Part shown: in pieces, positions 22,721-33,626 of the stretch | Position numbering within the stretch: position 1 is the stretch's first letter | Layout: each line of letters starts with the position of its first letter | Origin: Paratinospora sagittata | Taxonomy: Eukaryota; Streptophyta; Magnoliopsida; Ranunculales; Menispermaceae | Reading direction: 5' to 3' | DNA length: 64,000 bases | NCBI GenBank assembly: GCA_035771175.1 | Contig: CM069605.1 | Span: forward strand, 18,244,288-18,308,287 | Program-made: the position numbers and the translations under genes | Notes under the pieces: model-generated | Told to the model about the DNA's origin: nothing | Database searches by the model: none | The model's input: the letters and a program-made list of their open reading frames with translations, nothing else

Positions 22721-24353
22721 TATACCTGTTACTTTTGCAAGAAGGGTGGACACATAAAGAAGGAATGTCCCTAGTACGCCACATGGCGTGTAAAGAAATG
22801 TATGCTTCTCACTTTGGTTTGTTTTGAAGTTAATTGAACTTTTGTACTTGAGCACACTTGGTGGATAGATTCTACTTCTATTACTCATATAAGTGTGTTA
22901 ATGCAGGGTTGCCTGTGGAGCCGAAAGCCAAGTAATGCTGAAAGATTTATTTATGTGGGCGATGACAAAATAGTTGTAGTGGAGGCCATATGGACTTTTA
23001 GCCTACTGTTAAAGACTGGTTATTTTTTGAATTTGGAAAAGACCTTTATAGTACCGTTGTTTAGACGAAATTTGGTTTCTATATTTGCTTTGGATAGATT
23101 CGAAAATAATAAATTTAGTCTTTTTCAAGATTCAAATATCATTGGTATTGGTATTTTGTCTTTAATTGATAACTTATATTTGTTAGATACAGTTGTGTCA
23201 TATAATGAAACCTTGCATACTAGTTCACATGGTACAAAATGTAAATTAATTGACAGGGATAATGCTACATTGTGGCACAAGCGTTTAGGACATATCTCTA
23301 AACAGAGAACTGAAAGACTTGTGTCTGATGGGATTCTTGATTCCCTTGATTTTATAGATTTTGAAGTCTTGTGTTGAGTGCATAAAAGGGAAACAGACAA
23401 ACATAAGGAAATAAGGTGCCAATAGAACTAATTCAGACTAATATTTGTGGTCCATTACCTACGGCTTCTTGAAATGGGCAACAATATTTTATTACATTCA
23501 TAGACGACTATTCGCGTTATGGGTACCTATATTTGATTCACAAGAAGTCTCAATCCCCGGATGTATTTAAGGCCTTTAAAGCTGAAGTTGAAAATCAACT
23601 TGGCAAGAAGATTAAAGTCGTTAAGTCTGACCGTGGTGTTGAATACTATGGTAGATATGACGGATCTGGTGAACAACATCCAGGACCTTTTGTAAAGTTC
23701 CTAGAGGTATGTGATATTGTCCCATAATACACAATGTCGATGACACCTAGAACGAATGGTGTTACTGACAGACGAAACAAAACGCTTAAGGACTTGGTAA
23801 GAAGTATGATTAGTCATTCTCCTTTACCAGAATCACTTTGGGGAGAAGCACTAAAGATTGCAACATATATCCTTAATAGGGTTCCTAGTAAAGCGGTAGT
23901 AAAACCCCTTATGAACTATGGACAAGAAAGAAACCTAGTATTGGGCATTTACACGTTTGGGGTTGTCCATCTAAGGCAAGGCCTTACAGGCCAAATGAAA
24001 GGAAACTTGACGAAAAATTTATTAGCTGCTACTTTGTTGGGTACTCTGAACGGTCAAAGGTTATAAGTTCTATAATCCCTCGACTAGGTCCTTTTTTTAG
24101 ATGGGAAATGCGAGATTCTTTGAGGAAGTTGAGTTTGAAGGGGGAGATAAGGTTAGAGACATTTTCTTTGAAGAGGAATTCGCTTACTTTTTCTATTGTA
24201 GCTATTGATAATGATCAAGCTCCTATTCCTGACATTGTTCAAAATGCAAATTCAAATCATCAAGACAATATTGAGGAGCTCCCTGTTCAGAATGAAGAAG
24301 TTGCTTCTAAAGAGCAAACTCAACAACCTCAAGAAGAAGTGCCAATGAGGAGA
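22721..24353 (+). pseudogene. Copia zinc knuckle, protease, GAG-pre-integrase and integrase (of the outer element, inverted)
   Basis: In order: zinc knuckle CYFCKKGGHIKKEC; protease around WWIDSTS, where the catalytic DSG has become DST; RRNLVSI; GAG-pre-integrase LWHKRLGHISKQR with a following CVECIKGK (the HHCC zinc site); integrase core with FYYIHRR-type remnants, KVVKSDRGVEY and [40 protein letters not shown]; then a Gln-rich linker ending PMRR. Integrase would insert the cDNA. Several stops and frameshifts (around 22770, 23390, 23470, 23727) make it non-functional. The frame ends at GGAGA (24349-24353), where the inverted gypsy D LTR starts; the continuation RRSTREKR is at 11872 on the minus strand. 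Confidence 0.9.
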
Positions 24354-26424
24354 TGTCACACTCCGATTTTCAAAACTTAAATTTAAAGTAATAAGAATAA
24401 ATATTTGCTCTTATCAAGAAAATAGCAAAAAGAAAATCGAGGCGTGAATTGTATCCATCTACCTTAACACCAAAATATTTACACAGGTAAAAATAAATTT
24501 AATAATATCATTTATATTCCAAATAAGGTTACAAGTTAAGATAGAAGAATACTCTTTCAATTTCTATGCCACGGACTATAGATTCCCATTACACAAATTG
24601 AATATTGAGCCATGAAGGTACTTGCCCTTGTCCATCCATTACGGACACAACATTTTAAATATATTCATCAAGTAGAATTAACAAGTTCAAGTCCAAGGCA
24701 TAAACATATAAAATAACCCATGAAATCCTCAACGACCACTATAATGTTCCAAAAGCATTGATTTCTAATACAACCCATTTAATTAATATAATCAATTATT
24801 AAATAATTACTCAGTCCTACTACCATAACGCTACTCAAGCCACTAACCCACCTCTACTACTGAGAGACACGTCACGAACTTGCGACTCTATTCTTTCATG
24901 TACCTGCATGTGAAAAATAGGAGTGGGCTTGAAAGCCCAGTGGGTCATCTAAACCACTCACAACATTTTATTACGATATATACACAAGAACATTACAAAC
25001 AAGTTTCACACATTAATCGTTGCAACATTTGATTGTTTGAGTTGAAAATTTCATCACGTTCCAAATCACGTACCTTTAGGGAATCAAACCCTAGGCGGCA
25101 CTACCCAAAATCATAAACTCGTTGGCAATATTCATCATGAATAACTGTCCCATAATAAACATTGGCGATATTCCTTAGAATAACTGCCACATAATACTCA
25201 TTGGCGATATTCCTTAGAATAACTACCCCATACGTATGATTCTTATCTTAATCGTGCTCTTTAATAAAGTCACACCATATATACAACATAAATATGATAT
25301 GAATTGTACTCACAAGATACGTTTAAACTCCACTACACATAGTATCATGTCACAATGCCACATATAATAGTATTCATGTATTAACTTTATTATAACAATT
25401 ATGCCAATATTCTCAAGTCAGATTTCTCATTATCAAGCATTATAATTTACATAGGAATTTTAGTTACCACATGAATTGCATGCATCCAATTAACATCTGA
25501 TCAGAACAAAAATCATGCACACATACATATCGTCATACTAACAATCACTTCACGGTATACATACAATCATGTATCGTACACATTCACCAACAATCTAATA
25601 GTGCTATAAATCTAATTAATTTAATGTTTCTATCTATATATCTAATTAAGAATGATAAGATTTCTTAATTTTCTAAATTTCCTTTGTCCACGAAATGGAA
25701 AGAATGTGCTAACCGTGGAGTATGAGAGGAATTAATAAAAGGAAGTTGGATATCTTGCCTTGTCTAGCATGTGGTGGCTTTATGCGAAGAGATTGCAAAA
25801 TTATTGATTATTAGAAACTTGCTTTTCATAAATAATAAGATTTATGGTATGTAAATTTTATGAGATTAAAATAGATAGTTTGAATTTACATTTAAGTAGA
25901 ATAGTCATGGAATTTTGGGAACACTTGAATCACGTGGATTATCCTATAACTTTATTATTATTATTATACTTTTATATGGCCACTTAAGCCTAGTCATAGA
26001 AATTTAAATTATTATTTTAAATTTGAAGTGATACCGTAATAGGAATTATGATCTAAATAAAATATAGTAGCACGTTATATGTAACACATGCCGTGTTTGA
26101 GCCCTTTTTGGTCTTAGTGTAAAATTGTGAAAATACCTTTGGATTTATAATTTCAAAAATACCCTTAAAATTTTTTGGAGTATTCAGTGACGACTGGAAA
26201 AAGGTCCTCCTATTAATGTAATAGGATTAGAGTTTTGGGTAGTGATTTGGTTTCTAATATTCATCTTGCATGAAGGGAAATTTAGAGTAGATTAAGGAGT
26301 AATTTTTGGTTATTTCCAATAAAAAGATTAGAGAATATTGTTTGAAAGGAAAGGAGAGTAAAATATAAATTTTCAAGCAGGTGACAAATCATTGGCCATT
26401 AATAGATCGTTTTGGGGTATTACA
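24354..26424 (-). repeat. 3' LTR of gypsy D (inverted)
   Basis: On the minus strand it begins TGTAATACC (26424 downward) and ends GAGTGTGACA at 24354. The outside flank is GGAGA on plus, i.e. TCTCC on the LTR strand, the same pentamer that precedes the 5' LTR at 11873. It is 2071 bp against 3136 for the 5' LTR because of one deletion of about 1.07 kb at a short CTTAATTAG junction (near 25645). The polypurine tract AAGGCGGGTAGGA precedes it on the minus strand (26425-26437). Confidence 0.88.
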
Positions 26425-26549
26425 TCCTACCCGCCTTAAAAGAAATTTTGTTGTCGAAATTAAGTTTAAGCTTACTTACTTTATGATGTTTAACTTTCTC
26501 CATTGTTGACCACTTGTATCTCGAAACCTAAAACGTTGAAAATATTCTA

Positions 26550-27010
26550 TTAGCAGTCTATTAAATTTATCAATCCATTGGTGAGTTTGAAGAAAGAATT
26601 GATAGTACGCACATAGAATAGAGTATTATTAATTACATAGAGCGTTCTTTGAAATAAGTCAGCATATTTGGCCTTCATTTCACTTTCGAGTTCCCAAGTG
26701 GCTTCTTCAACTCCATGATGCTTCCACAACACCTTAACTACTAGAATGTCTTTGTTCCTCAAACTATGAACTTTCCAATCTAGGATCTTTAAAGGTCTTT
26801 CTTCATAGGTGACACTAGCTTGTACTTTTACTTCTTTCCAATCAATGGTGTGGGAAGGGTCTTGTTCATATTTTCGCAACATCGACACATGGAACACGTT
26901 GTGGATGGAGGATAAACTAGTTGGCAAGTCTAGTTTGTAAGCATTCTCGCCAATTCGATCATTGATCTTGAATGGACCGATCAACCGAGGCGATAATTTT
27001 CCTTTCTTAT
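26550..27010 (-). pseudogene. Integrase C-terminus with chromodomain of gypsy D (inverted fragment)
   Basis: Minus-strand translation: KLSPRLIGPFKINDRIGENA, KLDLPTSLSSIHNVFHVSML, then KILDWKVHSLRNKDI and a chromodomain-like end VKVLWKHHGVEEATWELESE with KYADLFQRTL. This is nearly the sequence of gypsy B at 36840-37198. The stop after FQRTL is lost and the frame runs on to 26550. The upstream part of integrase is cut off at 27010. The chromodomain places the element in the chromovirus branch. Confidence 0.88.
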
Positions 27011-27220
27011 GAGGTGTGAGGTTCGAATCCGGGGGACGCCCTGCACTGTTCATGTGTGAACAGTGTAGACAAATGATCCCGGGGGTACGAGACGTCCTTG
27101 TGTGGCGGGTTGTACACTGGGATGGGACAATATTATATGGTGTTATGGCTGGGGTACGCTCGAGTAGGAGGTGCCCATCACATCCGCGAGGTGTGACAAA
27201 AAGGCCTTATGTATATTAAA
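27011..27220. repeat. Unassigned GC-rich 210-bp piece with tRNA-like B box
   Basis: Unlike its AT-rich surroundings. It holds GGTTCGAATCC (27022-27032), a perfect match to the internal RNA polymerase III B box, but no convincing A box before it. It lies at a rearrangement junction between gypsy D and gypsy C. It could be the 3' part of a SINE or filler DNA from repair. Confidence 0.35.
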
Positions 27221-28585
27221 TTTCACACCCCGCCCGGACTCACCTAAACCGGCGGGACACTCATGGACGGGGCGCAAATGCATTATAACGATAATAACAG
27301 AGTGCGCGGAAGCATAGTTAATTTGTACAAGTCTGATTTCATTAATTTCATAATATAATTTGTACATGAATTAATTAAGGGAACATTCTCCCAAAATCCC
27401 CAATGAATAATAGAAAGGGTACAAAATGTGGGCCCAAAAACCTGCACCCAGTCTACCCTAATCTCCTATGAAAAATTGGATAACAACGGGGTGAGCTACA
27501 TGTTCAGTGGGTAAAATAGTTCGTGAATATAACAATTAATAAAGCAAACTTTATAATCAAATATCTTAAATACACATCAGAGCATCATAATCAATTCAAT
27601 ATGTATGTACGCATGACACCGTTCTGTATTGGTTTGATGATTGTACATCGCCTGAGTTCACGTACAGATGTCCCTCCCCAGGAGTAGTCGGGTTCTCATT
27701 GGACGTCCCTCCTCAGGAACGACGCTCTGGATTCACGTACAGATGTCCCTCCCCAAGTGTAGCCAGGTTCTCATTGTACGTCCCTGTCCAGAGAAATATA
27801 ATGAATAGCGAACATCGCTTCTAACTATTTTATGAATCATAAACCACATACGTCCCTAGGTGGTGCTATGTATGATGCCAATGCATGAACTAGTTTGGTC
27901 TTTACTTTAACATTTAGACAGGATTTGGCAACGTCTAGTGATCTTTATCAGGGTCGGTCTCACTACGTGCAAGGTTAGGACATTCAGTATTACTTGTATA
28001 AGCTGATAGCTTTCAAATAAGACCAACCAAATCAGTCTCCAGTTGAGAGGTGAGACACGATGTCTACTTAAATACCAATCGTCTAGAGCAGCACTATTTA
28101 AAGTTACTGAGGACAAGACTGAGTCTGGTTGAGCCAGATTGACCACTAATCCGGCATAGTAACAATGTAATACATGAACTCCAAATATACAGGCATAAGT
28201 ATGACATGTATGAACATTATACACAATAATTCAGTGTAAATGAATAATAGACATAATGATAAATGAATGTAAACTTTAATAAAAGCTATAAGACACGCAA
28301 ACCTATGTTTCGTTCCCCACCTTCAGATAAGAACTCCTTTCAGAACCGACGCCATCCCCCAGGCAGAACAGCGTTCGCACAGAGAATCTGGGAAAGAGAG
28401 TCTCAAAAGAGAAGACAAAAACTAAAAATGAGTGAAAGAGAGAAGGAAAACCACAAGGAGAAGTGATTTTGGTGGGAGAAATTAGGAGGGGGAGGGTTGT
28501 TTATATAGAGAATTTGGTACCTAAACGTTTAGGCATGTGCCCGAACAATTTTTTTTTTTTTTGGGTGCAAACCTAGGGTATTACA
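27221..28585 (-). repeat. 3' LTR of gypsy C
   Basis: On the minus strand it begins TGTAATACCCTAGG (28585 downward) and ends GTGTGAAA, a mutated GTGTGACA. It is 1365 bp, of the same family as 44305-45649 and 55920-57284. The polypurine tract TTTTAAGGGGGGTAGAG precedes it (28586-28602). It carries tandem repeats around gagggacatctgtacgtgaa (27640-27790) and the GCTCACCCC motif (27484-27510, reversed). Confidence 0.88.
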
Positions 28586-28619
28586 CTCTACCCCCCTTAA
28601 AAGGATTTCGCCCTCGAAA

Positions 28620-29138
28620 TCAGTTCAAGTAGTCATGATGGTTATCTGCTTGAGATTCCCTGTCTGCGTCATCGTTTGCTAGTTCAGGGTAGTGCCTGTA
28701 TGGTCCCTGAATGGCATTGTGGCCGGTGGAATCCTCAACATCATGAAAACATGGAGAGCAAATGGAGTCGGATTCGTCCTCAGAAGATTCCAACCTTTGC
28801 TTAACAGATGGTGGTGTAGGGCGTTGGTTACATCATTTAAGAGGAGGTAGGTTGAGCGGTGGGATGCTTTTTCGTGCTGTTGCTCGAATCCGGCCACCTG
28901 GCAATTTTGGTAGAAGGTCCTGCTAAGATGAGGGCACAGGATTGCTTTGGGCAAAATTGTTACGAAAAAGCCATTCCCACTCTGGCGATAAGGATTGTTG
29001 TCTATGTGGCGATGGAGTTGGTGATGCAAAGTAATTGTGACTTGACTCTGATCCTGGAGGAGTCACCACAGGTTGCCAAGGAGGCCATTGCGTGTGTGCG
29101 TCACTATATCCATCGATATTATTTTCAGACATCTGCAT
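28620..29138 (-). pseudogene. Extra ORF after integrase, gypsy C copy
   Basis: A frame of 173 codons starts ATGCAGATGTCTGAA, reads MQMSENNIDGYSDAHTQW with SESSHNYFASP, and continues QDLLPKLPGGRIRATARKSI, SEDESDSIC and DSTGHNAIQGPYRHYPEL to a stop at 28620. It holds two in-frame stops (TAG at 28923-28925, and a TGA after PPLK). It aligns in one frame with 55381-55884 of gypsy A. Ser, Pro and acidic residues dominate; no membrane segment or known domain is seen. A TGCAG-ATG context could be a splice acceptor. Gypsies B and D have no such ORF. Confidence 0.7.
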
Positions 29139-29228
29139 AGTTATTCAAGTGAAACGATGTATTAAGATATTTGTAACCAAAGTTTCATCATTTTTTTGAT
29201 AAGTGAAATAGTACAATGTATCACATCA

Positions 29229-31228
29229 TCAGTTATTACTAAAAAACAATTCAGGGTATTTCTGTTTAATTGTTGCTTCTAGTTCCCATGTTGCTTCCTC
29301 TACTCCATGGTGATCCCAGAGCACCTTCACAAGTGATATGCTACGTCGCGTTAGTTCTTGATTTTTTCTATCCAAAATTTGTGTTGCTCTCTCCTGATAC
29401 CTATTTCCTTCCTCAACCCGAACCTCGATTAGAGGGATGATATGCGAAGGATCAGGATGATACTTTCGAAGCATGGATACGTGAAAAACATCATGAACCT
29501 TAGACATGGACAATGGAAGAGACAAACCATAAGCAAGTTTTCCAATACGTTCAATGATCTGATATGGACCGATATACCGTGGGGCGAGCTTTTCTTTGAT
29601 CCCGAAGCGTTTGACACCTCTTGTGGGCTGAACTTTTAAAATAACCAAGTCCCCCTTATAAAATTCTAGAGGCTGCTTCCGCTTGTCAGCATAGCTTTTC
29701 TGTCGACTTTGTGCAACACGAAGTCGTTCCTTTACTAGTGTAATCTTTTCAGAAGTCTCTTGAACTAGTTCAGGGCCCAACTGCGGTCGATCTGCCATAT
29801 CTAACCAGCATACCGGAGATCTGCAAGGGCGACCATAGAGAGCCTCGTACGGTGCCATGCCGATACTAGTTTGGTAGATGTTGTTGTATGCAAACTCAGC
29901 TAAATGTAAGTACTTTGCCCATCTGTCATTAAAGTCCAAGATTTGGATAAGACGCTCTGACTGTCCATCAGTCTGAGGGTGAAAGGTTGTGCTCATGGTG
30001 ATCTTAGAGCCCATTCTACTCTGGAAGCTTTGCCAAAACTTTGATGTGAATCGAGGGTCTCAATCAGAGACGATCGTGAGTGGTATGCCATGGAGGCGTA
30101 CGATCTCTCTTTCATATAGTTCGGCAAGTTTGGCAGGGTTATCTGTGAACTTTATTGGCAAAAAGTGTGCAGACTTTGTAAGTCTGTCAATGAGAACCCA
30201 GATAGCATCTTGCCCTTTATTATTTCGAGGCAAGGCCGTAACAAAATCCATTCCGATGTTCTCCCACTTCCATTCTCCAATAGGTAACGGTTGGAGAAGT
30301 CCAGAGGGAAGTCGTCATTCTGCCTTAACTTGCTGGCAAACGAGACATCGAGCAACGAAGTGTGCAATTGCCTTCTTCATTCCAGAAAACCAGAATTGTC
30401 GCTTGACATCTTTGTACATCTCGTCACCCCCAGGATGCATAGCGAACCTCGAACAGTGCATCTCAGTGAGCACTTCTTTTCTAACATCAGGATTGTTTGG
30501 TAGACAGAGGCATTTTTTATAGAAAACGGCCCCGTCTTCAGAGACCGACCAATGAGGAAGGTCCTGTTTGCTGAGTAGAAGTTCGCGTTTCTCTATTAAC
30601 ATAGGGTCGTTGGCTTGAGCTGCTGAAATCTTTTGAACCAACTCAGAGTTGACTGACAATTGAGAAAGTCGTGATCTTGCTCCCTCCTCGATCAATTGTA
30701 GGTAAAAATTCTCCATCTCTGTAGCCAACTTCCCCATTTCGAAGTAAAGAGTGCAAAGCAACATAAGATTTTTTGACTCAGGGCATCAGCGACAACATTG
30801 GCCTTCTTGCATTAGTACAACACCTAAGCCTTGGAGAGAGGCGTTGGTGTATAGTGAAAATCCAAGTGCATTTCTTGGAGTGGTGAGTACTGGTGCCATC
30901 ATGAGGCGCTTCTTCAATTCCTGAAATGATGTTTCACAGGCGGGTTTCCAGATGAATCGCACGTCTTTCCGAGTGAGCTTGGTCATAGGTTCAGCAATCT
31001 TTGAGAAGTCCTTGATGAAGCGTCTGTAATAACCAGCAAAACCAAGAAAACTCCTAATCTGAGTAACAGTGGTAGGCTGCTTCCAGTTTAAAACCGCTTC
31101 AACCTTAGAAAGATCCACCTCAATGCCATTGCCTGAAACCACGTGGCCTAAGAATTGAACTCGTTTTGCCCAAAATTCGCACTTGCTCAACTTTGCATAC
31201 AACTGGTGGCTTCTCAAGGTCTAGAGGA
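29229..31228 (-). pseudogene. Pol fragment of gypsy C: reverse transcriptase end, RNase H remnant, integrase, chromodomain
   Basis: Minus-strand order: reverse transcriptase end [20 protein letters not shown] and [16 protein letters not shown]; start of RNase [17 protein letters not shown]; then a deletion at about 30775 that removes most of RNase H. Integrase follows with the HHCC zinc site (HPGGDEMYKDVKRQFW ... CLVCQQVKAE), core Asp in GMDFVTALPR, TKSAHFLPIKF, and QTDGQSERLIQIL, with a short in-frame deletion just after it (about 29950). The C-terminus has PRYIGPYQIIERIGKL and a chromodomain VLWDHHGVEEATWELE. Stops interrupt near 30320 and 30059. The upstream end is cut at 31228 against a truncated LTR of gypsy B. 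Confidence 0.9.
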
Positions 31229-32054
31229 CTATCCTCAGGTGTATCTTATTATGTGGCAGTTATTCATGATGAATATCGCCAACGAGTTTCTAATTTTTGG
31301 GTAGTGCCACCCTGGGTTTGATTTCTTAAAGGTACGTGATTCATAACGTGATAAAATTCTCGACTCAAACAATCTAATGTTGGAACGATTAATGTGTGAA
31401 ACTTGTTTGTAATGTTCTTGTGTATGTATCATAATAAAATGTTGTGAATTGTTTAGATGACCCACTGGACTTTCAAGCTCACCCCTATGTTTTATATGCA
31501 GGTGCTTAGGAGAATAAAATCGCGAGTTCGTGACATAGTTCAGTAGTTCAGAGTAGTAGGGATGGATTAATTAATTTGTTAGTATTATGGTGATAGGACT
31601 GAATATTTTTATTTGATTTTTAAAAGTTTATTATTTGAACAGACTGTATTGACAATCGAAATTCAATGAACATTATTACGGTTAGTAAAGACCCTGTGAT
31701 TTATTTCAAGTGTGAATGCCTTGGACTTGAATTCTATTTGATGAATGTATTTAAAATATTGTGTCCATGATGGATGGACAAGGGCAAGTACCCTCATAAT
31801 TCACTATAGAAATTTGTATAGTGGAATTATGTGGTCCTTGGTATGAAGATGAAAGGGTATTCGTTTATCTTAACCAGTAAGTTGGTTGGAAGAATATAAA
31901 CTCATAGTTTTGCAAATTTTACTATCTATATAATGATTATGGGTTAAGATAGACGGACACGATTAACATCTCGATTTTCAGTAATTTTTCTTGATAAAAT
32001 TAAAATATTCATTATTTTACAAAAAAATTAAGTTTTGAAAATCAGGGTGTTACA
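31229..32054 (+). repeat. 5' LTR of gypsy B, truncated
   Basis: The last 826 bp of an LTR, very similar to 39080-39907, ends GGGTGTTACA next to a primer site. The left 1.8 kb is missing and the break abuts gypsy C inside its reverse transcriptase. A deletion joining the two elements is the simplest reading; it removed the start of B, the start of C and both outer flanks. Confidence 0.88.
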
Positions 32055-32057
32055 AAT

Positions 32058-32069
32058 TGGTATTAGAGC
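32058..32069 (+). promoter_or_regulatory. Primer binding site (tRNA-Met) of gypsy B
   Basis: TGGTATTAGAGC, one substitution from the standard TGGTATCAGAGC, begins 3 bases after the LTR end. Confidence 0.85.
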
Positions 32070-32838
32070 ATAGGCTTCAGATAATGGGAAGTGTTACAAC
32101 GAATTTTGAGAAGCTTAGTATCAGTGAGTAGGTATCAAGTCTTTATGAGATTAGGGTCCAACTTGAGTTAGGTAAATATGCCAATTATAAACCTTATAAC
32201 ATGATATCGAGAATGAAAGTACAGTGGGTCTAACAAATTCAAAGTTTTTAGGACATCAGTTAGAGACGAGAACTTGTATGGAAACTGTTTGGTTAGAATC
32301 TAAGATTAGGATGAATCTTTTATTCTTGATTCCAAAGCGGTGTGGGACGTGGAGGAATTTAAGGGTATTTGAGGAGTCTTGAACTTGGAGACTGGCAAAC
32401 CATGTTTGGTGAATGACTAACAACTCTGGACGAGCTTGTATCGCTACGTTCAACTGGTATGGGACAACTTGGACATAGTGGGTACCTGGGAAGCCTTAGT
32501 TGGTAGGACATTTGCGCATTGTTTGGGTGTATTGAAGTTTCTTTTTGGAGGCTTATATCACCGGGCTAGAGTGGTATGGGACACTTGAATACGGAGGGTA
32601 TAAGTGAAAGTTTTGGGAATTTTCCTTATACCATTGTTGTGTGGTATGTTGTTTGCTTGTTTGCTTGTCTTGTTTACATGTATCAAAACCAAATCCTGTA
32701 CCCTGTGACAATCATGGATTGCCAAAATTTTATAAAACCTAGAAACTGAATCAATAGGATCATTTTATTTTCGAGTACTTAGAATTTTGAATCTAGAGTC
32801 ACCCTAACCGAAAATAATTATCTCCTGTAGTACTAAAG
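32070..32838 (+). other. 5' leader of gypsy B
   Basis: Untranslated leader nearly identical to that of gypsy D (15024-15809). TATGGGA-type motifs lie at 32341 (TGTGGGA), 32458 and 32575, again 117 bp apart. Confidence 0.7.
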
Positions 32839-33626
32839 ATGAGTGGTTCCAAGAGGAACCATATCCAAGGGAAGCTGACAAGTGGTTCCAGGAGGTTAAG
32901 GAACACTTGGAAGTTCTTGGAGTGACTTGTCCAAGAATGGTGGCGATTGCGGCTCATCAATTCATAGGTGAGGCCAAACATTGGTGGAGAATGGTTAAAG
33001 AAAGTCCTACAGTGGACATGAACACTATGACCTGGACAACTTTTGAGGAGATATTTTATGATAAATTCTTCCCCAAGGCAAACAAAAAAGAATTACAATC
33101 TGAATTTGTGAGGCTGACACAAAGGAATATGACAGTGGCAGAATATGAGGCTAAGTTTATTGAACTTTCCAGATTTGCTCATGAACTGGTAGTCAATGAA
33201 CAAATGAAAGCTAGTAGATTCGCAGAGGGTCTCAGAATGAAAATTAGAAAGGTGGTTGTTCCTATGAATCTGGAGACTTATCAATAGGTGGTTGAACGAG
33301 CTTTGTTAGCAGAAAGAGAACTGAACCTGCAAGAGACAATATGGAATAGAAACAAAAGGCCTCAAGGACAGAATTTTGATTACCAGAGTAATCACAACAA
33401 GAAGTTGAATCTGAATAACTTTGGTGGCAATGGTAATAATTGGAACAGAAACAAATTCAACAATGGGAACTAGTGGAACAGGGGGCAGAATCACAACAGC
33501 GGATCAGGATGGTCTAGGCATAATGGTGGACAACAGATGCAGCAAAGCAATATTCGTGCACCCCAACAAAATAAAGATCAAGTAGTAACTACGAGACTTT
33601 GCTTCTAATGCAACCGACCAGGTCAT
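32839..33626 (+). pseudogene. Gag and zinc knuckle of gypsy B, internally deleted
   Basis: After the ATG at 32839 only nine codons remain before READKWFQEVKEHLEVLGVT; about 130 residues present in gypsy D are deleted. The core GEAKHWWRMVKE, MTWTTFEEIF, MTVAEYEAKFIELSRFAHEL is intact. A TAG replaces a codon after LETYQ (33286-33288). The knuckle at 33600-33645 reads CF-stop-CNRPGHVAQNC, so its second Cys motif is preceded by a stop. This copy cannot make normal Gag. Confidence 0.88.

Noticed and set aside
27016..27219. Frame of 67 residues in the GC-rich filler
   Set aside because: The high GC content makes stops rare. No homology is evident and it ends at the LTR border.
29989..30522. Plus-strand frame of 177 residues opposite gypsy C integrase
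   Set aside because: A shadow of the minus-strand integrase. The same antisense frame appears opposite gypsy A (53892-54482).
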